DNA of 64,000 nt from Tanypteryx hageni (lineage: Eukaryota > Arthropoda > Insecta > Odonata > Petaluridae), in the NCBI GenBank assembly GCA_028673005.1, contig CM054115.1, forward strand, positions 189,885,548 to 189,949,547, given 5' to 3'. Positions 10,106 to 20,786 of the stretch are shown one piece after another. The notes under the pieces are model-generated. The model saw only the letters and a list, made by a program, of their open reading frames with translations. It had not been told where the DNA came from and ran no database searches. Within the stretch, counting starts at the first letter, position 1; every line of letters starts with the position of its first letter. The translations under genes and the position numbers were made by a program.

Positions 10106-11125
10106 CGAGGGTAAGTCAAAAATTTACGAGTGGATAGATCACTTCAAAAAGGGAAGAGCTTCTGTATGCGATGAGGGGAGATCAGAAAGGCCGTCAACAT
10201 CAAGGACTGAGAACAATATTCAAGTCGTTGAAAGAATGGTACGAGAAAACAGACGAATCAGAGTGGACAACATTGTGGAGGTTTTAAACATCAGTCCTGG
10301 TTCAGCATATTCCATCTTGCACGACACGAAATTTTCGAAAAGTGTGTGCAAGGTGGGTCCCTAGACAATTGTCCATGCAACATAAGGCTCGACGTTTGGG
10401 AGTCTCACGTATCCATTTGACACGTTATCACCATCAGGGAGATGAATTTTTAGAGCAAATCGTCACCACAGATAAAACTTGGGTGGACCATTACGGACGG
10501 GAGAATAGAGCTCCGAGTATGGCTTGGAAACAGCCGTCATCACCCGTAGTTAAGAAATTCTAAAGTCAACCATCAGTCGGTAAGATTATGCTTACACTTT
10601 TTCGGGATATGAAGAGTGCGATTTTGGTTCATTTCACTCCATAGAGTGAAACCGTTAACAGTCAGAATTATTGTGATGTGTTAAGAATGAAACTGAAGCC
10701 CACGATCAGATCCAAACAACATGGAAAACTTCGAAAGGGCATCATCTTGTTGCATGAAATTGCCTGTCCTCATACAGCCAATTGGATGGTCGAAACATTA
10801 AATGAGTTGGAATTTGAATTGATGGAGCACCCGCCATACAGTCCAGATCTCACTCCCTGTGATTTCCATGTTTGACCTAATGAAAGAAGCACTAAGAGGA
10901 AGAAGATTTTCATTCAATGAAGAGGTCATTGACACAGTGCAAAATTGGTTAAAAATGCAACCAAAAAACTTTTTCTAGCAGAAGTAAAAAACTTGTGAAA
11001 TGCTGGAACCGGTGCATTGAAGTTGAGGGGCATTACAAGGAAAAGTAATAATAGGTTCGTTTCTGTATATTTAAAGTAAATGTGCTTTTTTGAAGTGTGT
11101 CTTTACTTTTTGACTTACCCTTGTA
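10104..11125 (+). mobile_element. mariner element, internally deleted, with terminal inverted repeats
   Basis: The element spans 10106-11123. Left end CGAGGGTAAGTCAAAAA is mirrored at the right end (CAAGGGTAAGTCAAAAA on the other strand), and TA dinucleotides flank both sides as expected for Tc1/mariner insertion. Total length is about 1.0 kb rather than the usual 1.3 kb. The transposase frame begins right at the left inverted repeat, in the middle of the N-terminal domain, so roughly the first 45 residues are missing. Confidence 0.8.
10110..10932 (+). pseudogene. mariner transposase remnant
   Basis: The translation shows IYEWIDHFKKGR, then a GRSERPSTSRTENNI segment typical of mariner, the second helix-turn-helix, then TTDKTWVDHY around the first catalytic Asp and HPPYSPDLTPCDFH around the third (the D34D pattern). 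The block carrying the second acid reads LLHEIACPH where mariners have LLHDNARPH, so the second Asp is Glu. At least two frame breaks (near 10370 and 10560) and the missing N-terminus mean no functional protein. Confidence 0.75.
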
Positions 11126-13199
11126 CTAACAAGGAGAGGACACGATAGTGGGATCATGGATTTTTATAAAACTTGGTAGGTGTATAGCTCTGGATTCCAG
11201 GATCACTGCAAACCTCCCTTTTGGGTATATACGGCCGGTAGTTTTTCGGAAAATCGTGGTTAAATATTGCAATTTCTCATCAACTGGTGTAAATGTCTTA
11301 ATGCATGCATAATTGGTTAAATAATTGTTGGCGGTATGCATATAGTTCGAAACATGAGGGTGCGAGTTCACTTCCCTCTTGGGTAGCTTCTTTTTTTCTT
11401 TCATTCCTCCTCCTTTTATAAATCCTTTTTCGTATTTCGCATTAAAAGTTAACTGGGCAGTCACATTCATATTTTTATTTTTTTACTATGTTGTTAAGTG
11501 ATGGCCTGGATTTTTTTCTCAATCATTCAATGCACGATTTTCTCAACATTGTTTAAATTATTAAATCTCACATTCTTCATTGATCTCAGCACACACTACA
11601 TCCTATATTGATGCTTATGACATGGAAAGGATACCTGAAATTATCTTTGCGAAGACTTCCTCCAAATACTTAAAATAGACCCATTAGGCGGAGGTATACC
11701 AGGCAAAGGATCGTTGAAAGCATATAAGAAAATGAACTGGTTAGAGGTCCGTTAAAAGTACAATAATATAAATAAATAAAAATATTTTGGGAGCAATGAT
11801 GGGGAGAGTTAGAAGGAAAACATTAATTTGCTTATGCATCGACAGGTAACGGAACTTTTGTTTTATGTTTCATTCCCATAATACGATCGTACATCTCATG
11901 ACCGATGGCAATAGCACAATCAGAAATCTTCTGACTGATGTGATTAGAAATTAGAGACTTTCTGCTTGACGTATAAGTTTCTTGCTTGCTTGCTCGAGTT
12001 TCTATGAGTGATTGTGTTGTCTTTGGAAACATAAATCTATGGCAATTTGTGTGTGATCTGTGGATCTTCGTTTGTTTTGTGTGAAATTTACAGAGTTATT
12101 TTTCAACAAACAAGCAAAAGTCGAAGAATATTTTTTTCGATCTTACAATTCTAGTATTTTTATTGATTTTTCTTTATTTGTCGAAATATCTTGTACATTG
12201 GTCAACCTTTTACAGTTCGTTGAAAAATTAATTTCTCCATAAAATTGCAGACTTTGAACGTTTAGGATGGAATATTTGCGAGATACATCTTCGGCAAGAT
12301 GCATCCCGCTGATCAGTGATGAAAATTCGGGAAAATCTCGTTTATTCGCTGATGCGCTTAACTTTTGCCCAACCTTCTTCGCGAAATTGGTTTAATTTCT
12401 GATTGTGCTATCGCCATCGGTCGTGAGATGTACGATCGTATTTTGGGAATGAAACATAAAACAAAAGTTCCGTTACCTGTCGATGCATAAGCAAATGAAT
12501 GTTTCCCTTCTTACTCTTCCCATCATTGCTCCCAAAATATTATTTTTATTTATTTATATTATTGTACTTTTAACGGACTTCTCACCAGTTCATTTTCTTG
12601 TATACTTTCTATGATCCTTTGCCTGATATACCTCTGCCTAATGGGTCTATTTTAAGTATTTGGAGGAAGTCTTCGCAAAGATAATTTCAGGTATCCTTTC
12701 CATGTCATAAGCATCAATATAGGATGTAGTGTGTGCTGAGATCAATGAAGAATGTGAGATTTAATAATTTAAACAATGTTGAGAAAATCGTGCATTGAAT
12801 GATTGAGAAAAAAATCCAGGCCATCACTTAACAACATAGTAAAAAAATAAAAATATGAATGTGACTGCCCAGTTAACTTTTAATGCAAAATACGAAAAAG
12901 GATTTATAAAAGGAGGAGGAATGAAAGAAAAAAAGAAGCTACCCAAGAGGGAAGTGAACTCGCACCCTCATGTTTCGAACTATATGCATACCGCCAACAA
13001 TTATTTAACCAATTATGCATGCATTAAGACATATATACCAGTTGACGAGAAATTGCAATATTTAATCGCGATTTTCCGAAAAACTACCAGCTGTATATGC
13101 TCATAAAGGGGGTTTGCAGTGATCCTGGAATCCAGAGCTATACACCTACCAAGTTTCATAAAAATCCGTGATCCCACTACCGTGTCCTCTCTTTGTAAG
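11126..13199. mobile_element. 2.07-kb fold-back element with about 800-bp inverted arms
   Basis: The left arm 11126-11928 and right arm 12397-13199 are near-identical reverse complements. The outer ends are CTAACAAGGAGAGGACACG and, inverted, CTTACAAAGAGAGGACACG. A unique spacer of about 468 bp separates them. The left arm abuts the mariner element directly (TA then CTAAC). Both arms read as the same ORF of about 80-110 codons (11126-11470 minus, 12855-13106 plus). This is a consequence of the duplication and not independent evidence of coding. No transposase was recognised and no target duplication is obvious. Confidence 0.75.
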
Positions 13200-14485
13200 C
13201 CAGATATTTAATACACCAATTCTGCCATATATTGTTATCAGCTGCTTAATAGTATCAATTTAATGGGATCCGGTATGAACATATTAAGCAGTATATTATA
13301 TATATAGTGTCATATCACTTTTACTTCCATATAGCAAAATATTAGTACCTGCAATTTCTTTTATGTAGAGCTAAAACTTAGAGACTAAGCATGTGAAGAT
13401 GAGCTAAATAAATCTAGTTATCTCTTTGTTGAAATATTTTCTCATGCTCTGGACAAAAATTAATGTTGTAAAAAGTTTTAGATCATATGTGTAAATGGTG
13501 TCATCATGGATGGTTAATGACCATCCTGGAGTTAATACATGGCTGTGATGATAATTTTAAAGATAAAGGTTGAGATAACTTAAAATATTTAATAATTAAA
13601 AAATTAAAATTAAAAACTGCAAGACTAGTGCAAAAGTAGTTAAAAACTCAAAACTTCTCACCTTTTTATTGGATTTTTATGAAAGTTTTTGAGGATCTAT
13701 CTAAAACGACATTTTTAAAATTATATATTTTATGTGTCACTCACAAACTCTTTCCTGGAGACAAGAGATAACACACTAATCACTTATCTGATCAGCGTGA
13801 GTCCTTTCTTTCACATATTTATCAGTATTGTTAAAACTATTAAGGTTATTGATATGCATTCTTTTTCAAATATATTTCAACTTTTCTAAACATTTCATTT
13901 GCTTCATGTACCCTTCTAAACCAGTTAGGGAAAAAGTTTCTCGCAGGTCAACTTTTTCATGTCTCAACTGAAAAGTTAATGTAAATGTCACGTTTCTTAT
14001 TTAAAAAAAGATATTTCATAAATCTTATAAACTTTTGAGTTGCACTTTCTTCATTTATAATCATTACAGAAGTCACATTGAAAAAATTGGCCCATTTTGT
14101 TCAATGGAAGCATAGATATGACATCGCATACATCAGAAAAGATGATATATGCAGAATACAAAGCAAAATTTAAAAACGTTTTTTAGCATGTTATAAAAAA
14201 TGAGAGATAATAAAATTGAAAGAATAAAACAAAGGTAGTAAGGCTAAAGTTTCCTCTTTTAAAATTTGACAGTTTTTGAGATCAAAGATATTTCAGCATA
14301 TAAAAAAAGAATGTAGCGATGACACAGTACTATTATGTATGATGGCATTGAGGGGTTAATATGCACTGTTATGCATCAAAGATTAAGCTGAGTTTTTTAA
14401 AAACTTGTAGTGTAGTTCTGAAAATGGTATAATATGTTTTGGTTTTTGTTATCAGGTGGAATATCCTTTTACTCTTTTGTAGCAG
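13200..14485. other. ena intron sequence
   Basis: AT-rich with no recognised feature until the acceptor of the next ena exon, which is a tandem TAGCAG. Confidence 0.45.
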
Positions 14486-14716
14486 GGCAGTGTTCCATCT
14501 CCATTCCCTTCGCAGTCCACTGAAAACAGTGGTAGTAGCACAAGTAGCAGTGGGAGCAGTAACTATGGGACCTTGGGCCGAGGGGGTGCGGCGGGAGGCG
14601 GTGGAGGCAGTGGCATGGGGATGGCTAGCATGATGGATGAGATGGCCAAAACGCTGGCTCGGAGGAGGGCGGCTGCTGAGAAGCAGGACTGTTCTAGAAT
14701 TGGTGATTCACAGCAG
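14486..14716 (+). CDS. ena: ena exon: Ser/Gly linker and F-actin-binding block
   Basis: A 231-bp exon, phase 0 on both sides, acceptor TTTTGTAGCAG and donor GTACAG. It encodes GSVPSPFPSQSTEN, a Ser/Gly-rich linker, and then SMMDEMAKTLARRRAAAEKQ. The latter corresponds to the F-actin-binding block of EVH2 (VASP LMEEMNAMLARRRKATQ) and anchors the protein on filament barbed ends. The acceptor is a NAGNAG pair (TAGCAG), so splicing 3 bp earlier would add one Gln. The open frames shown by longest-ORF logic here are out of frame; the coding frame is fixed by the previous exon's phase and by the conserved block. Confidence 0.9.
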
Positions 14717-15529
14717 GTACAGAAAAATATGTTTGGGTTGTGTATTAATATATACTATATATGAGGAGTCACCTTGTTTACTTTGTGGTATCATATAAGT
14801 GAAAATTGAGTCTGAACAATTTTTAGCGTTAAAACTCTAACATACATGATTTTATGACCATAATTATAATTAACAAAAATGAAATTGTCCGTGATAAATT
14901 TCACAGATTTCTTTGTCATGAAATCTTTGAAGACAGCATGATAGATTCCCATCAGCCATTGGGTACCAACCTCGGGCATATAAGATTCAGGTCATTTCTT
15001 TCAGATGAATTGCATTTTTAGGCCAACAAATGGAGTATTCATAATGATATTATTTTTATTACTTCACTATTGTTATCTTAACCTTTAAATGCAGAGCATG
15101 CTCGTACTGGCACACAAAATGTGATCATTCAGGGACATGTTTTGCATAAGATTTTTTTACGTTTCTTTCCGCTAAAAAACAGAAGCATGCATTTCATAAT
15201 TTTTTTATTATAAAATGCTTTTATTTAAACATTTTATTACCAGTAGTTCATGAAATGTGATTTTTATATAAATGCAAAAAATACCACAAAATAAAACTGT
15301 AAAGACGATAAATGATGATAAAGATGATAAAAATGATAAAGTCAGTAACAAACAAAGAGCAAGAAGAAAAAGAATAGTTAATAGAGTGTTACAAAACATT
15401 TAGTTACAATGCCTTACAACAAATAAATACATTTTCCATCTCTCCTTATATTCTCTCTCTCTGTCCCTTTTTATCTCCCTTCCTCCCAATCTCTCTTCCT
15501 ATCTCCCTTCCTATTCTCCTCTCTCCCTC
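14717..15529. other. ena intron with second copy of the TTAA-CCTTTAAATGC repeat
   Basis: TTAACCTTTAAATGC occurs at 15078, and the following 110 bp are alignable to 4613-4720. A CT-rich run lies at 15437-15535. No gene recognised. Confidence 0.35.
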
Positions 15530-16858
15530 TCTATCAATAAGGACTTAGAAACACTAGAGGCCTGGAGTAATAAAAACTTTCTTAGTATTGATCCAGAAAA
15601 ATCACAGACCATCTTAATTGGTTACCCTAAGATATTAGCCACAATTAATCAATCCCAAAGAATACCGATCAACATAGCAAATTCATCTATACCCTATTGT
15701 AAAGTAGTAAAGAATCTTGGATTGCTCTCTTGGGCCCCACATGTTATAAATGTGTGTAGAACAGTAAACTCATCTCTTAATGCACTTAGGAAGTTAAGTA
15801 GTAGTACTCCAGTTTCTCTAAAAAAGCATCTGGTAACTTCATTAATTATTCCGCATTTTGACTATGTTGATTTAGCGTACCAAGATTTATCTCAAGAGCT
15901 TTTGTTAAAAATTCAGAGAACACATAACGCGTGTATCAGATATATATTTAATCTGAAGAAATCAGACCACATTTCTGAGTTACTCCTCAAACTAAACTGC
16001 CTAAAATTGGAGTCTCGTAGACACCTACATTTGCTTTCCTTGCTATACCAATTACTTAATTCCAACAATCCGCATTAGCTTGCCACTGAATTTAGAAGTA
16101 TAGACACTGTACATAACCGTAATACCAGGAGGAGCCATAAACTCCTTATTCCTCATCACAGAACAGTAATTTTCAACAAGTCCTTCATTGTAACTGCTTG
16201 CAGACTATGGAACGAACTTCCCCAAACAATAAAAAATTTGCACTCGCTCTCAATGATTCAAACGACACTGCTATCTATCTCTCTTATCCTTTCAAAGGAA
16301 CAGTTAAACACACTTAATGCTTCAATGTTTCTCAATCTTGATTTTGACAGAACAATACTCATTGTGCATGATTTATACTTTTTTATTTTATTCATTTATT
16401 GATTTTTTCCTCTATTTTTTGTTTAGTCATAACAGCATTATTATCTATTCATTTTGTCATTTTCATATGTTCATTCCATCAATGATGTATTCATATTGTG
16501 CCAAAATTTTACTGATACATAGCTTTAAGTTTTTCATGTAATTATCTTTTGTTCTAAATATCAGTTATTAATGTCTTTAGTAAATCTCAGTAGGTTTTGC
16601 AGGTTTTTCACACTCCCCTTCTTGTGTGGGTGTTTTCCTGCTGTGGGTTTTTTTTACATGGATTTCATTATTCAGCAGTCCTTATTTTTTCCCCACAAAA
16701 TTACATCTTTTCTTTTCCAATTCTTGTATTTTTATTGTTACTTGTATTTACATAAAGTGCTATGTATTATTGTATGTTTCATGATGAGGGGTTAGGTGGA
16801 AGATGGGACTTTTTAGTCTCAATCTCGCCCCTAATAAAGACCACATCAATCAATCAAT
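15530..16858 (+). mobile_element. CR1/L2-like non-LTR retrotransposon, 5'-truncated 3' end
   Basis: Translation gives the C-terminal part of a reverse transcriptase: LETLEAWSNKNFLSIDPEKS, then CKVVKNLG, a long thumb segment (LITPHFDY-like IIPHFDYVDLAY, QRTHNACIRYIFNL, LLLKLNCLKLESRRHLH) and the terminal LWNELPQTIKN motif common to CR1, L2 and jockey-type ORF2 C-termini. The frame is broken at about 15720 and 16078. The 3'UTR ends in AATAAAGACCACA followed by a short CAAT-repeat tail at about 16858, then a CT microsatellite. The catalytic YxDD region is absent, as expected for a 5'-truncated copy. Confidence 0.7.
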
Positions 16859-17250
16859 CTCTCTCCCCCTCCCCTCTCTTTCTCTCTCTCCCTCCCCTCT
16901 CTTTCTCTCTCTCCCTCCTCTCTCTTTCTCTCTCTCCCTCCCATTCTCTCTCCCTCCCTTCCCCTCATTCTCCCTTCCTTCCCCCATTATCCCTCCTCTC
17001 TTTTTCCCCTACATTCTCTCCATTTCTCTCTCTCTCTCTTCCTTCCCTCATTCTCCCTCCTCTTTCTTCCCCACATTCTCTCTCCCCCATTCTTCATTCC
17101 TCCCATTCTTCATTCCCTCATTCTTCCTCCTCTCTCTTCCTTCCTCCCATTCTCTCTCCATTTCTCCCTCTTGTTTCTTCCTTCCTCCCTCCCTCTGTCT
17201 CTTTCTTCCTCTCATTCTCCATTCTTTTCTCTTTTCCTTCCCCTTGCTAG
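16857..17250. repeat. CT-rich pyrimidine tract
   Basis: Nearly pure C/T microsatellite (CTCTCTCCCTCC-like units). It begins immediately at the tail of the retrotransposon and opens spurious ORFs of 150-160 codons on the plus strand. Confidence 0.9.
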
Positions 17251-18053
17251 TCTTTTAATATTTGAAACTGAAGAAATAGCTTGTTATGCCATCACTTATT
17301 TACATGGATAATTAACTGACCTTAAATTCATTTCAATGTCATAGGCTTACAATATTGAGTTTGGCAACAATATCGGTTGCCATAGAAAGGAAAACGTTTT
17401 CATTAAAAAAAACTCAAGATTTTATATTTAAAGCTCAATATTGGAAAAATTTGATTCGAATTTGAAGTTTCGCCATAGGAAAATGAAACTTCATTATTTT
17501 CTTCGTTCTCGAGTTCTGACTTTCTACGATGATTTTTAGTAATTGTAATGTACATATGAAAAATAGTCTACACTCATCTCCATGTTTATAGATGGCAAAA
17601 ATTAAAACAAAATATTTAAAAAAATAAATTAGTTGAATGAATTGGTTTAAAAGCCAACCTACCACCCTATACTCTATTGCGGTTAAATTGACACATTTCA
17701 CTTGTCTCTACATTGTGTAGTTTTTGAGTTATAGATGCATACTTATACTTGACCGGACACTGCCTCAGACACTAAATTATTTTTATATATAGTATGATAT
17801 ATTCTACAGGTAAATATTATTACAAAGTGCTTACAATATGTAACAAATAATGGCAATCTTGATTTTTTTCTCATTTCAATTTTTTAGAAGTTGAGCGGTA
17901 AGTTTAAAGAAAGTAGATAGTAATGCAGTTTACAGCATATGTAATATCTATTTACAAGATATGAGCATACAACAGAAGAAGATTGAAAATCACATGGGGT
18001 AAACTGTACAAGTGCCAAGAATTAATTAATAATTTTCTGTAACTACAATGATA
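17251..18053. other. ena intron sequence
   Basis: AT-rich, nothing recognised. Confidence 0.45.
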
Positions 18054-18425
18054 CGAGGTTTGGCTATTAAGTTTCCAGACAGGACTTATTGCTCAAATTG
18101 TAATGAAAGGAGAGGAGTGAGATGATAAAAGGGAGTAGAGAGGAACCTCAATGACTAAGTGGACAAGTTTCAGCATGTTCCGATCAGTGCGCCATCAGCT
18201 CAGGCTCTTTTAAGTTGGCTGTGTTTACGTTTGCTGGCAGATTGAAAATAGAGCATAATCTTGAGCAGAGAATTAACATTAAATTTTGTGTTAAACTTGG
18301 GATTCCTGCAACTGAAATGCTTGAAATGTTAAGAAGGATTTATGGAGATAACACCATGGCAAGAGCGCAAGTATTTTTATAGCATAAGAGGTTTAAAGAG
18401 AGCAGAGAAGACTTCAATTACGGTC
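18052..18425 (+). pseudogene. mariner element, 5' fragment cut off by a Penelope-like element
   Basis: TA at 18052-18053 is followed by a terminal inverted repeat CGAGGTTTGGCTATTAAG. From about 18262 the translation gives EQRINIKFCVKLGIPATEML, LRRIYGDNTMARAQVF, a stop, then HKRFKESREDF, i.e. the first DNA-binding half of a mariner transposase. Homology stops near 18420, where the 3' end of the next element begins, so the rest of the mariner was removed or displaced. A different mariner lineage from 10106-11123, judged by the inverted repeat. Confidence 0.65.
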
Positions 18426-18429
18426 AGCA

Positions 18430-19862
18430 TTATGGGGTGCTAGTTACCAAAGGAACACCTTAAACAATGGTAAGAAACTCCTTCAGCCAAAATTATAGGA
18501 TTATTCCCAATGCATTTCACCCACCAAGTGGGCATCTTCAGGGGCGAACCTGACCTGGCAGTGAACAGAGGTCGACTGCAAAGAAGGTAGGGGGAGAGGT
18601 TATGACGAAGACCGAAAGACATTTGAAGAACGAAAAGAATTTTGGGCGTCAGTGTTGTTAGGTTCGGTCAGTTTGTATAAAGTTTTATTAAAATCTGTAT
18701 CTGTATTCATAAGTGTGTTTCTGTTTTTATAAATATGAAGATTTTCTAGAGAGTTTAGTGAATTATTGGCTGAAGTTAGCAGTGTTAAATCCTTCAGGTG
18801 TATGCTATGTCCAGGTTCAAAAATATGATTGGCAACGCTTGATTTTTCAAAACGATTGTGTTTAAAATGAGCCATGTGTTCTTTGAATCGTGTTATTAAC
18901 TTCCGTCTTGTTTGTCCTATATACATTAGATTACAGTGTGAGCATTGCATTTTGTAGAGTCCGGATTTATTCAGAGTTTCGGTTTTGTCTTTGGTGCTGT
19001 CCAGTAGGTTTTTCAAACTATGTGGATTCGTGTATGTGTGTATTTCTTATGTTTGAAAATTTTGTTCAAGCCCCTGTTTAATAGTGGAAAATAAGGTAGT
19101 TTTATATATTTGTTGACCTTTTTGTTGTCAAGTTTGAGAGTGGTAGAGTTGGACAGCGTTTTTTTATGATTTTGTTTTCTTACTAATTTATTAATTAAAT
19201 TGTGATCAAATCCGAGTTTCTTTGCAATTTGTTTTATGTGTTTGAGTTCCTTTGCAAATCTATATTTGTTGAGGGGGATGTTGCACAATCTATGTGTTAG
19301 GAATTGGAAAACAGCTGTTTTGTGATTCATTGGGTGGAAGGAGTTATTAGGAATGAAATTGTCAGTGTGTGTTGATTTTCTAAAAATATCAAACTCTATT
19401 TGTTGTTTATTATTAATGATTAATAAGTCCAGAAATGGTAATGGGTTATTCTCTTGGAGTTCATAAGTAAATTTTATGGATGGGTATATTGTTTAACTGA
19501 TCCACGAAGTCTTTACTTTTTGTTTTTTAAAACAAAAATTGTGAAAATATCATCGACATATCTAAACCAAATTTCTGGAAAATAGTGGAATTTTTCTTTA
19601 CAAGTCTTTTCAAAATGTGTCATGAATATGTTGACTAGAAAGGGTGATAAGGGATTTCCCATTGAGGTACCTTGTGTTTGTTGGTAAATTTCATTTTTAA
19701 ATTGAAACATGTTCTGTGACATGCATAAATTAGTGAGTTGTAGATATTCATGGACAATTTCGTCAGTGAAATTTTTTTTTGTAAAAGTGATTTTAAAATT
19801 TTGGATGTTTCTTCTAAGGGTACACTTGAGAAGAGACTTTTAACGACATTAAAAGTCACTTC
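18430..19862 (-). pseudogene. Penelope-like element (PLE2), RT and GIY-YIG fragments, degenerate
   Basis: On the minus strand, in order: VKSLFSSVPLEETSKIL (19859-19635), QQTQGTSMGNPLSPFLVNIFM and WFRYVDDIFTIF (RT motifs B and C, 19722-19513), a connecting region with FLTHRLCNIPLNK and FDHNLINKLV (19330-19013), and a GIY-YIG domain GLYKMQCSHCNLMYIGQTRR (19016-18600). RT followed by a C-terminal GIY-YIG endonuclease defines Penelope-like elements. At least three frameshifts break the ORF and the N-terminus is missing. The 3' end carries a hammerhead-like motif (separate entry). Sequence is clearly different from the intact PLE at 56.5-59.5 kb. Confidence 0.8.
18506..18544 (-). ncRNA. Hammerhead-ribozyme motif of PLE2
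   Basis: Minus strand: CCC, then core CTGAAGA (18541-18535), a 6-bp stem II (GCCCAC / GTGGGT with TTG loop), core GAAA (18518-18515), the palindrome TGCA, then TT and GGG. Stem I is CCC/GGG. The stem III position is only A-TGCA-T, a self-complementary hexamer that cannot close a hairpin but could pair between two molecules. Hammerheads are known in PLE terminal repeats. Activity is not shown. Confidence 0.65.
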
Positions 19863-19876
19863 CCAAGTGTATCATC

Positions 19877-19990
19877 GGTTGGGAACGGAGGCATATTATA
19901 CAATGCTGTACTTAGTGGTGCTGCTCTGCGGGAACAGGTATAACTACAGTAAGTACAGCATTGTACAGTATGCCTCCCTGTTCCTAGCCA
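19877..19990. repeat. Short hairpin repeat, about 110 bp
   Basis: The left arm (GGAGGCATATTATACAATGC then TGTACTTA, 19884-19911) is matched in reverse complement at 19948-19978, separated by about 37 bp. A MITE or fold-back remnant; superfamily unknown. Confidence 0.6.
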
Positions 19991-20624
19991 ACCTCAGGCT
20001 GCTCTGCTTGGATGCAGTTGTGGACATTTTCACTTACAACTCGAGAATGGGAAATCGGCAGCATGTGAAATTTGTATGGTTGGTGTAGACATTTCATATA
20101 AAGGTTCTTTTAGCTTTTCGCAAAAATTGGCTTAACAAAAACTACTGTTTTTGAAATCAGACTTTGACCCAACATTCCTCCAACGTTATTGTTCGCAACT
20201 CATATTTCCATATACAGAAAGATGCATCTTTGTAACCTACATCCGGAAGTGTTAATAATGTGTTTGTGCAATGTACATTACATAAGTTATTCACAAAACA
20301 AAAATCGGAGCTTGAACATCAAGTGCTCATAGTTCTGTAACAGTTGAGATTTTGACACATGTATATATAGACTTTTTTGCACAGAATAAGCCAAGGAATC
20401 GCCCCCAGAAACGATGCACACGTTTCCCGGGACACCCTGTATAATACTAATTTTAGCTGTACTACCAGAAAATCTGAATTTTTATTGTGATAGGTTTTAA
20501 AATCGGACAAAATGGCTTTTTTGTCCAAAACGACAGGATGGTCTGGAAAAGGCCCTAAAACGAGACTGTCTTGACAAAATCCTGATATAATTAATGAGGT
20601 CAGGCTCAACTTTGTGGAATTTAC
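19991..20624. other. Unclassified repeat-like intron sequence
   Basis: Contains CCCGGGACACCCTGTATAAT near 20427-20446, a terminus-like motif often seen in arthropod interspersed repeats. No coding region, inverted partner or family could be identified. Confidence 0.3.
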
Positions 20625-20786
20625 TCATAATGAAAGGAAAACTTTGTAGTTTCCACGACATTTAATATAACACGACCGGTTTCACTATGATCGTAGCATC
20701 ATCAGGTGATGATGCTACGATCGTAGTGAAACCAGTCGTGTTATATTAAAAGTTGTGGAAACTACAAAGTTTTCCTTTCATTATGA
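20625..20786. mobile_element. Fold-back element, 162 bp, with about 78-bp arms built from a hammerhead-containing repeat
   Basis: TCATAATGAAAGG... to ...CCTTTCATTATGA forms one long hairpin (arms 20625-20704 and 20707-20786) with few mismatches. Each arm includes the ACCGGTTTC / CATCATCA segment that reads as a hammerhead core on the minus strand. The arrangement looks like two head-to-head copies of a terminal repeat of a Penelope-like or similar element. Confidence 0.75.
20671..20708 (-). ncRNA. Hammerhead-ribozyme motif in fold-back element
   Basis: Minus strand: CAC, core CTGATGA (20705-20699), stem II region (GCTA / TAGT-type, palindromic in the other arm), core GAAA (20683-20680), CCGG, UC, then GTG. 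Stem I is CAC/GTG. The stem III position A-CCGG-U is a perfect palindrome. On the opposite arm the first core base is G rather than C, so only the minus-strand copy keeps a complete core. Confidence 0.55.

Noticed and set aside
11126..13106. Same ORF of about 80-110 codons in both arms of the fold-back element, as evidence of a protein
   Set aside because: Conservation is automatic from the inverted duplication; no domain and no start signal.
16762..17258. 150-160-codon Ser/Leu/Pro ORFs
   Set aside because: CT microsatellite artefact next to a retrotransposon tail.
20691..20730. Second functional hammerhead on the plus arm of the fold-back
   Set aside because: The core reads GTGATGA instead of CTGATGA, and the stem III palindrome is broken (ACCAGU).
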